Both the position numbers and the translations under genes were made by a program. The notes beneath the pieces are model-generated. The model saw nothing but the letters and a program-made list of their open reading frames with translations. It did not search any database and was not told the origin of the DNA. Shown here piece by piece: positions 22,501-33,467 of a stretch of 64,000 nt of DNA (its first letter is position 1; every line of letters begins with the position of its first letter). The DNA is from Maratus speciosus (lineage: Eukaryota; Arthropoda; Arachnida; Araneae; Salticidae). The stretch lies in contig OZ010786.1 of the NCBI GenBank assembly GCA_963932465.1, positions 598,661,038 to 598,725,037 of the forward strand, read 5' to 3'.

Positions 22501-22707
22501 GGTCGTAAGTCTACGGTATCAATAGATCGAGTGAAGCCAGCTCATTTGATTTCTACTTCAGACTTGTCCACGAAAACTGTTCCAGAGAACTCTAAATTAA
22601 AACTCTCTCTTAAAGCGGACAGTAACCCTGACCAAACAAAAACTGTCACACGTTCGGGCAGACATGTCCATTTTCCTAAAAAACTAGCATCTTATATTAC
22701 TTACTGA
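19522..22707 (+). CDS. pol: Pol polyprotein (protease, RT, RNase H, integrase)
   Basis: 1061 codons counted from an internal ATG; the real product starts by -1 frameshifting from gag near 19549. Domains in order: aspartic protease with DTG at 43-45 ([14 protein letters not shown]); reverse transcriptase with FVDD near 339-342 and LGFRIS; RNase H with [11 protein letters not shown] and TDQKPL; integrase zinc finger HHCC near 690-730 (H...H, CEKC); integrase core with D near 758 (HIDIVGPL), D near 817 (TTDQG) and E near 853 (GIIERFHRH), D-to-E spacing 35; then a GPY/F-like [12 protein letters not shown]. No stop or frameshift and all catalytic residues are present. It copies the RNA into DNA and integrates it. 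No env follows. Confidence 0.96.
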   Translation: MHKAVFLGGKRNQQRVEATYSLPQQSRRLFIRDRTTNVSFLVDTGSDVSILPANNVQKRNPPVQTLLAANSSPINVYGQQTLSLDFKLRRKFNWTFLVANVSTPILGADFLHNFELVPNLRHKCLRDLKTKFETTDHMKCALIHSVKTINIDNIYNELLKQFPSITKLPDPNQPVKHNTMHFISTKGPPVEAKPRRLAPDRLKIAKTEFQNMIQLGHLRPSRSNYASPLHMVPKKGTLEWRPVGDYRALNAQTKKDRYPIPCIADFTANLRDTKIFSRLDLIKAYHQIPINPDDIPKTAICTPFGLFESTRMQFGLCNASATFQRFIDEVIRDLPGVYAFVDDILIASKNAEEHYHHLKALFSKLAEYGLCINVSNCTFGKPTIDFLGFRISEHGIQPLPDKVKCIIDFPQPTTLSQLRRFLGMFNFYRSFIYQAAHILALLVKLLEGHTNKKKSRSRVPKTEPLNWNEDAEKAFVAAKNAISQAALLRHPIPGAQLSIWVDASDVAIGGTLMQFYQERYEPLAFFSMKLNNSQRNWSTYDRELFSIYSAIKKFRHMLEGRIFQIYTDQKPLIYAFKQNPNKCSPRQSRHLDYISQYSTDIRHVPGSENIVADCLSRIEIDSISKSPILNFEEFAKAQENDSELQNLHNSTLLKLELKPCLISDCSLLCDTSTGTPRPLVPSFFRRLIYEHLHNLAHPGIAATTKLICSRYVWPNMKRDIKNWVRGCEKCQRSKIQRHTKAPLGTFSLPDARFSQIHIDIVGPLPPSDGFSYLLTMIDRFSRWPEAVPISDTQAKTICSAILKHWISRFGCPSLITTDQGPQMRSAIFDEFTKMMGTQKIRTTAYHPISNGIIERFHRHLKSSIKAHETSRWTEILPIVLLGIRTAVKEDIQASCAELVYGTTLRLPCDMLDEYKIRPFNDNFVTQLRNTMRQLSPVATSSHCQEKFYIHPSLTSCSHIFLRVDHVQPPLCQPYTGPHKVLSRTGKTITIELNGRKSTVSIDRVKPAHLISTSDLSTKTVPENSKLKLSLKADSNPDQTKTVTRSGRHVHFPKKLASYITY
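19546..19552 (+). promoter_or_regulatory. -1 ribosomal frameshift slippery site GGGAAAC
   Basis: In the gag frame the heptamer reads G GGA AAC, the canonical X XXY YYZ form. After a -1 slip the pol frame reads GGG AAA CGA AAC, which is open into protease. It lies inside the gag/pol overlap, just before the gag stop at 19568. Confidence 0.85.
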
Positions 22708-22889
22708 AATTGTTGATAAATTGTTCATTTTGCATACTACACATTATGCCTATATTTTGTTATATATTGCAATTTTATTTCATGTAAATATCCTTGTAAT
22801 TTTTCTCCACAAGCGTGGATTCTGACACAGATAGTCAAAAAAAAAAAAAAATAGTATACACTTGTATATCGTTTCTTCGGTACCCTACG

Positions 22890-22906
22890 TCACTGGGGGG
22901 ATACTC
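22890..22906 (+). promoter_or_regulatory. Polypurine tract of the gypsy element
   Basis: ACTGGGGGGATACTC sits immediately before the 3' LTR. The G-run is the expected plus-strand primer. Confidence 0.75.
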
Positions 22907-23122
22907 TGTGGCAGCCGCAGAAAGGCAAGGGAGAAAATTCTTCGTTCGGAATGGCAGCTGGCCAGAGCCGTTGTCATAGCAGCGCAGACGAAAATGTTTA
23001 CATTGCGTTTTTGTGTTTTCGAATACGATGAGTGTCAGAATCGACGTTTATCAATGTTCTACGAATAAAGGTAGTAAAGTGTTTTTAAGTGAGTGATTAT
23101 ATTATACGAGCGACTCTCCACA
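22907..23122 (+). repeat. 3' LTR of the gypsy element
   Basis: 216 bases identical to the 5' LTR, followed by the ATGA target duplication. Confidence 0.95.
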
Positions 23123-23225
23123 ATGACATCACACTCGTGTTCTCTGGCCTTTGAGTAATATCTCTTGAGTATTATCTTGAGTATATCGAAATACTCGCCT
23201 TGAGTATTTTGATGGCAGTGACTTT

Positions 23226-23545
23226 GTGAGGCGATGTGATCTCATGCAAGAGGGCGCCAATTTCCACTGTCCGCAAATCGGGCGTCACAAGCCGCATTCA
23301 TTCAAAAGACGATGCAACACATCTTGTGGAATGAGCCAGTCGCAGTGGGCGGTCTGTTTTCATCAACAATTGCACATGCTAAACATTTTCCTCATTTTGA
23401 CTTCAATATGGACGTCCTAATCTCTCATCGTCTTTGTTGAATCTTTTCCAACTGGAAAACCACTCCAATAGTCGCGAACGACTCATAGCATCCTCATCAT
23501 ACGCAGATTTAATCATTTCGTATGTTTCTGTGGCCGAGATTCTCA
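23226..23545 (-). pseudogene. Mariner transposase, N-terminal part
   Basis: Minus-strand frame: RISATETYEMIKSAYDEDAM, SRSRLLEWFSSWKRFNKDDE, RLGRPY, stop, SQNEENV, stop, then LLMKTDRPLRLAH. This is the first helix-turn-helix of mariner transposases (SATETYEMLxxAYGxxALSRxRVFEWFxRFKxG, then GRP and ENV). Three stops mark it as dead. The catalytic middle is missing: the sequence runs straight into the foldback element, and the C-terminal part reappears at 17930. Confidence 0.75.
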
Positions 23546-23954
23546 ATTTATAACTAAATTTGATGTTCGTTCATTGTTTTATTTTTTTTTCGCTGACGCA
23601 CACACACACTTTACTTAAATGAATGCTACCAAGCCAGAAGCTAACAGAAATGAATGCAAGTATTTGATATACGTAGATGAAGGTCGTTGATAATTCATTC
23701 TGCCAGTTTCGCGGATATAGCGCCATCTGTGTTTTTTTACGATCTGGAGTCCTGGAACTTTTTGAATGCACTGCGTATTTGTCTTACTATGTCTATAATT
23801 TATCAATTTAATCTCTGATGTTAAGTGCACAAAAATATTTGAGATTTATGGACTTACCTCATCAGAACATAACACTTCATCCCATGAAATTTATTCACAC
23901 TTAAAGAATAGTGCACATTTTTACTCAACAGACTGAAATATTGCATCGACTGCA

Positions 23955-24231
23955 CACTGTCCCCTGAATATTAGGCCTGAGCGCTGACGCAAAAAATTGC
24001 GTCTGCCGTAGGCCCTTTTTTCATCGTTTTTACGGCCACTTTAATTAAAATACCAATAATTTTTAAAATTGTTTTAGCTTTCTTTTTCTGAGATTAAATA
24101 TGTCAAAGAAAACTTTTTTGAGAATACTGGTGACTAAGTTCAGGGAGGCGTACAAATGCTTTAAAAAATTCGCCTACGACAGCCGCCATTTTTTTTTCTC
24201 AGTGCTCAGGCCTAGTACTCAGGGGGCGGTG
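23955..24231. mobile_element. 277-bp MITE with 7-bp flanking repeats
   Basis: Flanked by GACTGCA at 23948-23954 and 24232-24238. Ends are CACTGTCCCCTGA and (reverse complement) CACCGCCCCCTGA, continuing into TAGGCCTGAGCrCTGA, then NGCGnCTGyCGTAGGC. The inverted repeat is about 60 bases with mismatches. The short duplication and CAC termini suggest a hAT-like class, but a 7-bp duplication is atypical. Confidence 0.7.
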
Positions 24232-24238
24232 GACTGCA

Positions 24239-26252
24239 TCAAAATGGCGCAATTTGCACCGTCAATTTTTTTAGCCTGATCCTGAGATTAAGACTTCCCA
24301 GGCTAAATGCGTACCCAAATTCTACTTTGGCTTTATATAGGTACTCGTAAAATGTATTTATTATTTCAACTCTATTAACTAAAAATTTTTAGTAGGCTGT
24401 TTTGTGACTAAGTTAATCCATTGTTCTAACGCACTCTATTTTTCTTTTGTGATATTAGGATCACAAAATTTATAACTTGGGGTATAATCAATGCTATTGG
24501 GATTTCCTAGTTGCGTACAGCTATTGAATGTAACTCATAGGGCAGGTAGGTCTACTTAAATATTACGCTGAAGAACTCAATAGAAATCCGTAAGGTGATC
24601 ATTTATTAGGAAAACTCGTTAAAAATTGCACTAAGTAAAGATGTAAATAAAACACACAAAATCTCATACTTAATGTTAAATTATAATATCCGAAGCTTCA
24701 ATGAATAATGTTTCGAAATTCTCATTTGATTTTCAACTTTTCTTTCTAAAGTAAATGACAAACTATGAGACATGAACCAAGAATCTTTTGAATTAAATAA
24801 TAAAATTTTCTATTAATCACTATAAAACAAAAGAACTCACGGGACGCGTTTCAGACTGGAAATTTTAATAGCCAGGCATCGGGCAAAGTAAACACATGTC
24901 CGTAAGAGTACAAGGTCACAAATGAACAGTATGGGCAGAGAGGAGAGCGTACAAAGAATGCGACAGGTGGCGCTACCTAAAAGGTAAATAGCAGTCACAG
25001 ATGAGCACATGCAGAAGAGCAAAGAGTTGCCGAAATGATAGAAAAAAATAAGAAAAGAAAAGAGTAAAGGAAATAAAAAGAAATTAACAAATTATTTTTT
25101 TTAATGAATAAATAAATTAAATTAAAAAAGTAACTTAAAAGAGAACACTAAAAGAGAAAACGCATTGATTTAGAACTTTATTTCTAAAGTAAACTATGCC
25201 ACATCAATCAATAATCTTCATAAGTCCACGTCTGAATTTCAAATTTTATTTCAAGATCAACATATCGCAACATTTTTGTTTGCAGAACGCCACTGGAATG
25301 GCTGTAATATACTAGCGTTACTTCGTGAACGGATTATTGAGGAACGTAATTTTTTAGTTATTTACAAATAATTGGTTTAAATATATATATAAGCACACTG
25401 TTGCCGCTAGAAACGCCTGTTGACAGTTAGTGTGAAATGTAACCTCCAAATCAAGGACATTAAATTAATCAAACTCAGTAAATTGCTTTTCATCTGTCAA
25501 ACGTGATTTATAAAAGCAATTTTGAAAAGACATTGGGATCGTGAAACAAGGAAGTGATTGCACAATTCTAAATAAACACTCTATTATAAACATTTCATCA
25601 TATATTCAAGAAGTTAAAGACATTCGAACATTAACAAACTTTTAAATTGCTATAAATATAAATATTAATATAAATAATGTAATATTAAGATAAATGGCGC
25701 TAATTTCCTGTTTTTTTCATAATCAATAATGTATTATATTTTTTTTTTTTCTACATTCGCTTGTAACCTAGACTCCAGAATGGAGAAATGTGATTTTTTA
25801 TGCTGAAATAAAATGTTTTTTCTTTCTTTCCAAGTTTCCAACATATTTAAATTTACAAGTCACAAAAACAACCACGCGTGCTTTAAATAACACGGAATAC
25901 GACACCATTACAAATGGATTAAAACAGATAAACAACTAGAAGCTATAGATTGCATTACCTTTGACGATGTTGGATACCAGACAGATTACGGATAAACATA
26001 AATACAAGGTAAGCCAATTTTATCTTATCTATGCTTTTCTTTTATAATTGAGAAATAAATAATGAATTGTGAGGAAAACGAATTCTACGCAAAATATTGT
26101 TAGAACAGTTAAAATACTCCTAACAAATTGATTATGAGACTGAAAAATTTGTCTCAATAAAAGCATCTTCATTAAATGATGAAAATAAAAATCTGGTAAG
26201 CCAAAAAGGGTAATTTATTAAAAAGTACATACAACAAATCTATAACAATATT
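24239..26252. other. Non-coding stretch upstream of copia remnant
   Basis: No gene supported. A TATA-like AAATATATATATAAG at 25378-25392 lies before TGTTGCCGCTAG; this could be the edge of a degraded copia LTR, but I found no second LTR after the coding remnant. ORFs near 24.8-25.0 kb lack motifs. Confidence 0.35.
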
Positions 26253-26890
26253 ATAGCTTCTATAAAAGATAGCACGACCATTGAAAAATTGAAAGCCAAC
26301 AATTATACAAATTGGCGGTTCAAGGTCGAAATGTTATTGATTCGAGATCAGCTAATTGGAGTTATTACGGAAGAGGTCCCCACTCCATTGACCGATGAAA
26401 GGACCAAGAAAGACAGAAAAGCAAGAGCTTTAATAAATTTGTCCATCGACGATAGTCAAATAGTACACGTCAAAAATTTAAATTTAGCTAAGCAAACATG
26501 GGACGCACTCAAAGAAATTCATGAGAAATCTAATCTCTCTAGTAAGCTATATTTGCTGCGAAAATTGTACAGTACAAAGTTAATTGAAGGTGGCAATATG
26601 ACAGCCCACATAGCAAAATGTTTAGAAATAGTGGACAAACTGTCAGCGATAGGTGAAAACATAATTGACGCACCGCACCGTCCTACGATACTCTAGTCAC
26701 TACCCTGGAGGCGAGAGATGAAACTGGGTTAACGGTTCAATTTATAAAAAACAAGCTTACAGACGAATATACTCGTAGGATAGATAATTCTGAAAATTCC
26801 GAAAACAGCAATAAAGCTTACAAAGCACAAGGTAAATTTAATAATTCAGAACAGCAAAGAGGCAACAATAAGTACTGCTCACACTGTAAA
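26253..26890 (+). pseudogene. Ty1/copia gag remnant
   Basis: The frame starts IASIKDSTTIEKLKANNYTN, with ATA where the usual ATG would be. It continues WRFKVEMLLIRDQLIGVITE, ARALINLSIDD, TWDALKEIHE and LYLLRKLYSTKL, the typical copia gag (UBN2-type) region. A frame change near 26685 leads to YDTLVTTLEARDETGL, IKNKLTDEYTRRID, and the first half of a zinc knuckle CSHCKM. There the sequence jumps directly to reverse transcriptase. It is a non-functional remnant of an intracellular retrotransposon capsid gene. Confidence 0.85.
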
Positions 26891-27359
26891 ATGAATGCCA
26901 AACAAATGCCAAACAACACTAAGTACCGACATGCAATAGGTGCACTATTATATGTTGCTACAATAAGTAGGCCCGACATCTTAGTAGGGGTGAATATTCT
27001 AAGTAGAAAAAATGAAACGCCGTCTGAAAAAGATTGGAAAGGTGTTAAAAGGTTAATAAGATATCTCTATTCAACAAAAGACCTAAATTTAGTAATCAGC
27101 ACGGAAGAACTACCCACTTTAGAAGTGTATACTGACGCAGATTGGGGTGGAGATTTAAAAACAAGAAGATCAACGACAGGAAATTTATTCCTTTTTTGAA
27201 AGAATCCAATACAGTAGATAACGAAAAGACAAACGTGCATAGCACAATCATCTGCAGAGGCAGAGTTTATAGCAGCGGCGAGCGCTACACAAGAAATAAT
27301 GGGGCTATTAAAATTATTAGAAGATCTTAATACACCGCAAACCATAACAGTATGTTTTG
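26891..27359 (+). pseudogene. Ty1/copia RT-RNase H remnant
   Basis: Encodes NTKYRHAIGALLYVATISRP, DILVGVNILSR, WKGVKRLIRYLYSTKDLNL, VYTDADWGGDLKTRRSTTGN, then two in-frame stops (TGA at 27197-27199 and TAG at about 27215). It continues ITKRQTCIAQSSAEAEFIAA and ATQEIMGLLKLLEDLN. These are the end of copia reverse transcriptase and its RNase H (DAD, SSAEAEF). The protease, integrase and most of RT are deleted. The junction with gag lies at a repeated AATGCCAAAC, suggesting deletion between short direct repeats. Confidence 0.85.
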
Positions 27360-28381
27360 TTAATTAATCTAATAATTTTTGTAAATATTTATTGAAAAAT
27401 ATCTGATTACTGATTTATTAAATCAGTTTTAATTAAAAAAATAATCTAAAAATCAAATTATTATTATACAAATTGTTCTGGATATCTTAGATTATCTACG
27501 CTCAATTTATTAAAAATAATTTATAATTGTTTCAATCTAAAAATTACCAATGAAAAACCATAAATCTATATCTTTTAAAAGATGTCATTTGACACCGGTA
27601 GAAAAAGTGTTAAAAACTGTAAATTAAAACATTTTCAGTAAATTAAAAAAATATATACTTCAAAAATAACAGATAAATTACATTTTCCTTGATTAGAAAT
27701 TAAAGTTATTATTCATCAGTTATTTTTTAAGGTACAAAACTTCTGCATGCAGTATTCTATAGTGAATCTAAAGAAAATTAGAAAAAATACTTTGGTATGT
27801 CTGAAAAAAAAAGAAATTAACATCAAGTAATATATTCTTTCGCAAAAAATCAATAATTACGATTTAAAACAAAAAATATTGTCCCTGTCATTTTTAATTG
27901 GACCACGGAAGTGAAATAAAAAATCTATGCTAGTCTATAAAAAGTTTTCTTTTGTATTTTTCCCATTGTTCTAAACTGAATTATAGACAGTCAATTAACT
28001 TCCTTTGAATTCAGACGGATAATTATGCAAAATCTCAAAATTTCAATTAAAGAACTTCAATATTCTGTAACGTGAAGTAATATTTTAAATTTTCGTTTAG
28101 AAATTGTAGTGAAAGTATTTTTTCTTATATTTGAACTTATATTTATTTTTTTATCTCCAGGTTTTTATAATTGATTTTAAAAAATTGATCAAGAATTGAT
28201 TGTCTTGAAGGCTTATCGAGTTCAGAAAAGAATTTTATGATTGAAGTCAGAACTTTCATTGAATGTTTTTTATGTTTTTTATTCTTTGATGATATTTCGG
28301 AAAACGTAACTGAAAAGATAATATTAATGGGATTTATTTTTAAACGCTTTTTCTGATATTTTATATACATTTATTATATAT
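27360..28381. other. AT-rich non-coding stretch
   Basis: No gene or recognisable repeat. An ORF at 28143-28370 (minus) is lysine/isoleucine-rich low complexity. Confidence 0.45.
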
Positions 28382-28389
28382 ATATACAT

Positions 28390-31300
28390 TAGGGTGTCCC
28401 AGGATACAAGGTAAAAAAAAAATGCGAAATCAAATACGGATATCCTTTATTTTTTTTCTATTTCACCTGAGAAACATATATAAAAAGTATTATTGCAATC
28501 AGATAACGCTAGTGCAGGCTTTGGTTCAAACTTGAACATGAAATCTTGTACGGGAAATACTATAGAAAGATTCTAAAATGTATGTTTCTTTGTACATAAG
28601 GCACCATTTTATTCAAAGCAGATATTTATTAACATATTAGAGTAAAAGAAACATTACGGAACTTTTCATTTCAATGTTTGCTTTTTACAGTCAGGACAGA
28701 CCTTCGTGTGTTCTTGTACGCAACATAACAAAAAAAATTTTGTTCCTCCGCCACCGTTATTAAACCACGAAAGTCCTACATCAATTTTATTGCTCTTTCA
28801 CCTGTACTGTTTATTGCTCTGAGCACTGAGATCGTCTTTTTCGCGTTGGGAAACGAAGCGTTATTCTCCCATGTAGAGGGTCTCTTCAAAACTATCATCA
28901 ATTTTGTGTCTAGAAAACAATGAATGGCTTTTGACAGATTTCAGATCATCGATGCTTTTTTCTGTAAAAAATAAATAAAATAACAGGTAACAATCGCGTG
29001 ATATAAATGTGAGTTGTGGTTTTAGATTCCCATAAAACCCTACTCATAGCAACAGGATATGGTCAGCACTTTTCCATGAGAACTTGTAACCGCAGAACAG
29101 CAGATGTATCGAATTTGCTGATATGCAACTTTGCATTCTCTTCGCTTGGAAACAAGTAACAACCGAGAGCAGATTGCATTCTGACGCGGCCGATGGTAGG
29201 CACATCTCGCTCTGGACGAGAGCAGAGGCCGATCTCCGACGATTCTGCGGGCGCGTATGCTGCAGAGAACCCCCCTACCCTCCCGTACTTGTAGATATAA
29301 TTTCTATTTAATATGTAAAACTATAACCTAGAATCATTAAACTCCTTTTTTCATTAACTACGATCTTATCTTTATATCATCCTTATATTACATAAATGAA
29401 TAACTAAATAAACAATTACACAATCAATATATGAAACTCGCCATACAATGAATCACTTTCTTCCTTCGATGGAATGGAATTCTCATGGGTCGAGAAATTT
29501 TTTCTATGTAAATTTGCCACCTTTTTAATTTTGTTTCTTCGTTCTCATCTTCATCAAAAAGTGCTAATGCTGCTATTTCATCAGTCAAATACAATATATG
29601 CTGGAGAAATTTCTGTAAAGCAGCTTTCGAGATACATTCATTCACATTTTCGTAAGCTTTCAAAGATTTCAAAAAGTACAAATCTTTGTAGGGTGTTTTA
29701 ACTGCCAAAATGTATTGAAGACATGTTTAACATAGATTATCACGATAAACAAGCAGACGTTTAGCAGTGCTTCTTTTCCGTGGTGTTTAATTTCAGATGA
29801 GAACTAAATAACGAGAGTTTTAGAGAATAAATCGCTCGGGCTTTCCATCTAGCTTGGTACATAGCACCCAGGTGTCCGATTTAATTTTTTTTCCTACATG
29901 TCCACCTAAATATATGATAGAAAGTTCGATAAACTCTCGATAGTCCTCCTTGATCATAACATTTTAAAGTTCACATCGGTAAAAGTCAAGCAAATTGTCA
30001 AGTTCAGATACGGTTCGGAACAATTCCACTGTTTCTCTATAGCACTTTATTTCAGTGGGATAGATATTCTTCCAATTCTCTTTGTGCTTTTTAAAGGGTG
30101 GAATATCGAGGCTTGTTGTCACTTGTTTAATTTTCACTTCAAACACAGCCATTAATACCAGTTCGTATACATGATGGCAGCAAGCAAACAAAAAGCATTT
30201 CCCTATCAAATTTTTGTTTGAGGACCGCACAAGCACCATTAAAACGACCTGTATTCGAAGCTATAATATCACAACAGAGAATTTGGACTTTGTTTTCGAG
30301 ATTCCAATCTAAGATAGCCTTCCAAATAGACTGCGCCTGTTCTTTGCTTGTATAATTATAAAGTCTAGACGCAGAAATGAGCTGTTCTTTAAGCCCATAT
30401 GAAATAGCGTCAATCAAGCGTTCTTCTTTCGATTTTCGAGCACTTAAAGCTGGCAACAGTTTACCATTCCAGTGTAAGGTCACTACATCTGGTATCTCGT
30501 TTTGGAACTCATTTTTTTATGTTTTTACGCGTTCATTCTGTGTTTCTATTTGGATTCTTGGAATTGAAGACTTACTTAACGGAAATTTGTCAATGTTAAA
30601 TCCAAGTGCTCCAATAATACCTACAAGAATAAACACAGAATCTCGCATACTTAATTGACACCCGTCTAATGCAGCAACTAATTTTGGAATAATAAAATAT
30701 TTCCTCATTACTGATTTACTTGTCCCCGCTCTGAGCTTTCAATCAGTGTTGGGAAATCTTCTTTATCCATATTTTCATTAGAATTCGAAGAGGAATATTA
30801 TCGCAATATTGTATGATGTCGAGGATGTTGAAGCGGAACCATATTTGATTTTCTTCTTGACAACTCGAAGTTGGCCCCTTTCCTCTTTTTTGGCCAATTT
30901 TTTATCCACTCCACCTAAGTGACCGGCTCGGCTCTTTTTTAACGCTGCAAGAACATCCTATATTCCTCTATTTTTGTTATTTGAAATGCATCAGCATGTG
31001 CAATGTTGAACAAATTGTCTAAATTTGTTGCATATTCTTGTTGTCGCCGCCTGAATACGTCTTGTAATTTCTTTGCATTTTTTTTCGTAATTCTCCATAA
31101 ACTTGATACATATTAACAAGCTTCCTCACACAATTTGGCAACGATTTCGTAGGCATTTGTGCCTTTTCCCAAACGATAATACTTTCACGAATAGCGAGAT
31201 TTTCATTTTCATTAACAGTTAAATTCACTTCTCGAATATTGTAAAACAAAGCTGCGAGAACTTGTCCATTAGACGGAAGTTTTGAACCCGTTATCTGATG

Positions 31301-31790
31301 TTTAATTTTCCCTATTAAAAATATCACTTTTTTAGAGCTACACAATTCCAATGCCATGTTCTGCTCAATGATTAAAAACTATACAGGTATTTACTAACAA
31401 AAGAACTTGGAATTATATTCACATAGATACACAGACGTGCGCTCTACTAAGTAAACTGGTATTGACACGTTTCACAGATTGCCCATTGTCACTGTTTCCT
31501 CACGGTTTGCACATTGTCACAAGTATTCCAAAACCTTTCTTTTTTTTGTTTTGTTTTATCTTTTTCATTTGGAGCTGCTAGGTGCTCCTCTACAGACATG
31601 TGACAGGTTGATGTTAGCGTTCGTTCGCTAAGTACACAAGTACTAACTGAGACATTCAGATGCAAGTCGGCACGGGTTGCCGTGGTTCAAATTACATGAA
31701 ACTTTATTTACAATTGTTTTGGCATAAAACGAAAAAGATGAAAGGGTATGCGAAAAAATAAACTGACTTTCATTTTTTTGGGACACTCTA
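28390..31790 (-). mobile_element. Full-length but decayed hAT transposon, 3.4 kb
   Basis: Left end TAGGGTGTCCCA, right end TGGGACACTCTA. Perfect 8-bp target duplication ATATACAT at 28382-28389 and 31791-31798. The transposase lies on the minus strand, broken by stops and frameshifts. TAGnGTGTCCCA termini plus an 8-bp duplication assign it to hAT with good confidence. Confidence 0.88.
29424..31357 (-). pseudogene. hAT-like transposase, broken
   Basis: Pieces from N to C terminus (minus strand). 31357-31019 begins MALELCSSKKVIFLIGKIKH. 30708-30517 includes LVAALDGCQLSMRDSVFILV. 30483-30139 includes VTLHWNGKLLPALSARKSKE, then ILCCDIIASNTGRFNGACAV. 30239-29964 includes CCHHVYELVLMAVFEVKI and FKKHKENWKNIYP. 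About 29960-29880 holds EDYREFIELSIIYLGGH. 29708-29424 includes APYKDL-type and LQKFLQHILYLTDEIAALAL. The D in CDIIASNTG followed by CxHH...ELV resembles the second catalytic Asp and CxxH block of hAT RNase-H-fold transposases. Similar uncharacterised proteins occur in spiders and hydra, by memory. Several frameshifts and stops make it inactive. Confidence 0.65.
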
Positions 31791-31833
31791 ATATACATAC
31801 ATATACATACATAAATATATATATATATATATA

Positions 31834-33465
31834 GGGGAGACTAGGGACGGTTGACCATACGGGAGGCTTGACCCACCCATTAATTTTCATATTTAAAAGA
31901 ATTTCAGAGTTTTATCAATAGGTGTCAAACAAAGCTACTGGAATGCTCAAACAACAGTCTTCATTTCATAGAGATAACCAAAATAGGTGTGGAAAAAATC
32001 AATTATGAGGCGTTTTCAACCTAAAAGTTGTGTTTTTTAGAAATATTTTGTAAGCTTTTTTCAGATAAATTATGTCATAGAAATTTAAGTAAGTAGGTTT
32101 AAAGTAATGCAGCAATATCGAGCTTTTATTCCAGGTATAAAGATTGTACAGAAAGTTAGGATACATAACAATGTGCTATTCTTTAGAAAAGATCCATGCA
32201 GGAAGGATTGACCCAGTCAATGGGAAGGAGGCTTGACCAGATGCTCAAGGCTCACTTAATTAAGTGGTTTTGGAAATCTTTTTATTATACACTGTGTATA
32301 ATGAAAAGTTAATGGTTATATATATCAAAGAATGTAAATTTATTCTGTAAAGCTACAATAAAATGGTGTGATGGAAAAGAAAATGCTTAAAACTGACTAA
32401 AGAAAAATGTAAAAAATTGCTAGAAAATGGGAAAGTTGATAGGAACATTTCTTCATTTAAATATTACTTACAATAGGTAAATAGAAACAGTGGGAAAGAC
32501 TAGAAAGGATGAAATCAGCAGTCTTAACCGTTTCAGGGCAGTGGTATGTTTATAAAACTACTTAATTTTTATTCCGAAACGTCACATTGATACCAGAATT
32601 TTGCAAAATAATTTTCCATTTAATATGTATGTGAAATATAGCCTTTTTCTTATTTCCAAATAAATTTGTCCGTAAATTCCGGTGCTAGTCATTTATTTCA
32701 ACAATTTAGTACTGAAAGTACTTTGCCCCTTAAAGATTTAAATCATGTTAATGATAAATTAAGGGATCATGCGACTGCAAAAGAACATAGCGCCAATCGA
32801 AAAAATTTAGAAAAGTATGTCGACAAATTTCAGTAGGATGAATACAGTGAGATGAAGCCAAACTATGTGACAACTAGAGTTGTCAGGTCGAGTGTCACAA
32901 AAAGTAGGACAAGGAGACAAAAAAAGCGGGCCAGTGGCACCTAAATCCGGCATAATAACATGAAACTTTATGAAAACAGAACCTGCCTCTAACAGAATAG
33001 TGCCTTAAATGTTAACATTTCTTTTTCCCTGTTGTGCAATTATACCTGCTCGCTCAGACAAAATCATGTTTAAAACAAAATTTTTCTCCTGTGACTTGCG
33101 ATTGCGTCTCAACCGGTTTGTTTAAGCATCATATTTAAAAAAAATATTTTTTTTATAATAATTAAAGCCTGTAGCATAAAGTTATTTTGCTTTTTTTAAA
33201 CTGATTTTATTTCTCTTCAAAATATTGCAATATAAAACAAGGTGGGTCAAGCCTCCCATATGTGGGGAGCCTTGACCCATTATTTTTTCATGATTAAAGT
33301 CAATCATTTTTAAAATTTCTCACATGTTACACTTATGTAACAATTTTATTTTGATAACTGATTGTATAACGAATATACTGATATATAAAACTTTATTCTA
33401 CGTTCAATATTTAAAAAATAAAAAATCATTTTGTAAAAAGTGAGTCAACCCTACCTAGTTTCCCC
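31834..33465. mobile_element. 1.6-kb TA-flanked element with iterated terminal motif
   Basis: Left end GGGGAGACTAGGGACGGTTG, right end (reverse complement) GGGGAAACTAGGTAGGGTTG, inside a (TA)n tract. The word GGAGGCTTGACC(CA) recurs at 31862, 32192-32245 and, in both orientations, 33241-33281. A plus-strand frame at about 32711-32945 (LKDLNHVNDKLRDHATAKEH and then ANRKNLEKYVDKFQ, one stop, ending in a basic tail) may be a coding remnant I cannot assign. Its ends share TAGGGnAGAC with the pogo-like element at 12697, so a pogo-like origin is likely. Confidence 0.65.
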
Positions 33466-33467
33466 TA

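Larger units (their letters stand above)
18345..23122 (+). mobile_element. Intact Ty3/gypsy LTR retrotransposon
   Basis: A 4778-bp element with 216-bp LTRs at both ends (TGTGGCAG...CTCTCCACA), identical to each other base for base on reading. It is flanked by a 4-bp target duplication ATGA (18341-18344 and 23123-23126). It carries open gag and pol in a -1 frame relation, a purine-rich tract before the 3' LTR, and no env ORF. Identical LTRs mean a very recent insertion. The architecture (short LTR, gag without a standard CCHC knuckle, GPY/F-type integrase end, no chromodomain) fits arthropod Ty3/gypsy lineages. Confidence 0.96.
17935..23222. mobile_element. Foldback element inside mariner, split by gypsy
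   Basis: The left arm (17935-18128) pairs with a right arm that is itself interrupted: 18189-18344 and, past the gypsy element, 23127-23222. Shared landmarks: GTCrCTGCCATC, AAATACTCAAGG, TCACTAATC, TCACTAGTGTTG, ATTCACAC, ATTTTATTTGTGGAAT, TCTATCATCTTATAAA and CAATAATAACTATTTAAA. In the outer right arm the phrase TTGAGTAT is repeated several extra times (about 23150-23210). No coding capacity is visible in the 60-bp centre. Confidence 0.75.
17285..23775 (-). mobile_element. Decayed mariner element carrying nested insertions
   Basis: Left end CGCAGTCATAG, right end CATTC.AAAAAGTTCC-like sequence closing in CACTGCG, flanked by TA at 17283-17284 and 23776-23777. The transposase is on the minus strand: N-terminal part at about 23545-23226, C-terminal part at about 17930-17660. 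The middle is replaced by a foldback element that itself holds a gypsy copy. The related satellite patch at 44185 (AATATAAGATATATATTC) shows a sequence like the left target site without mariner. Without inserts about 1.2 kb remain, near the usual mariner length. Confidence 0.75.

Noticed and set aside
25378..25440. TATA box and LTR start for the copia remnant
   Set aside because: No matching LTR downstream of the coding remnant, so it stays unsupported.
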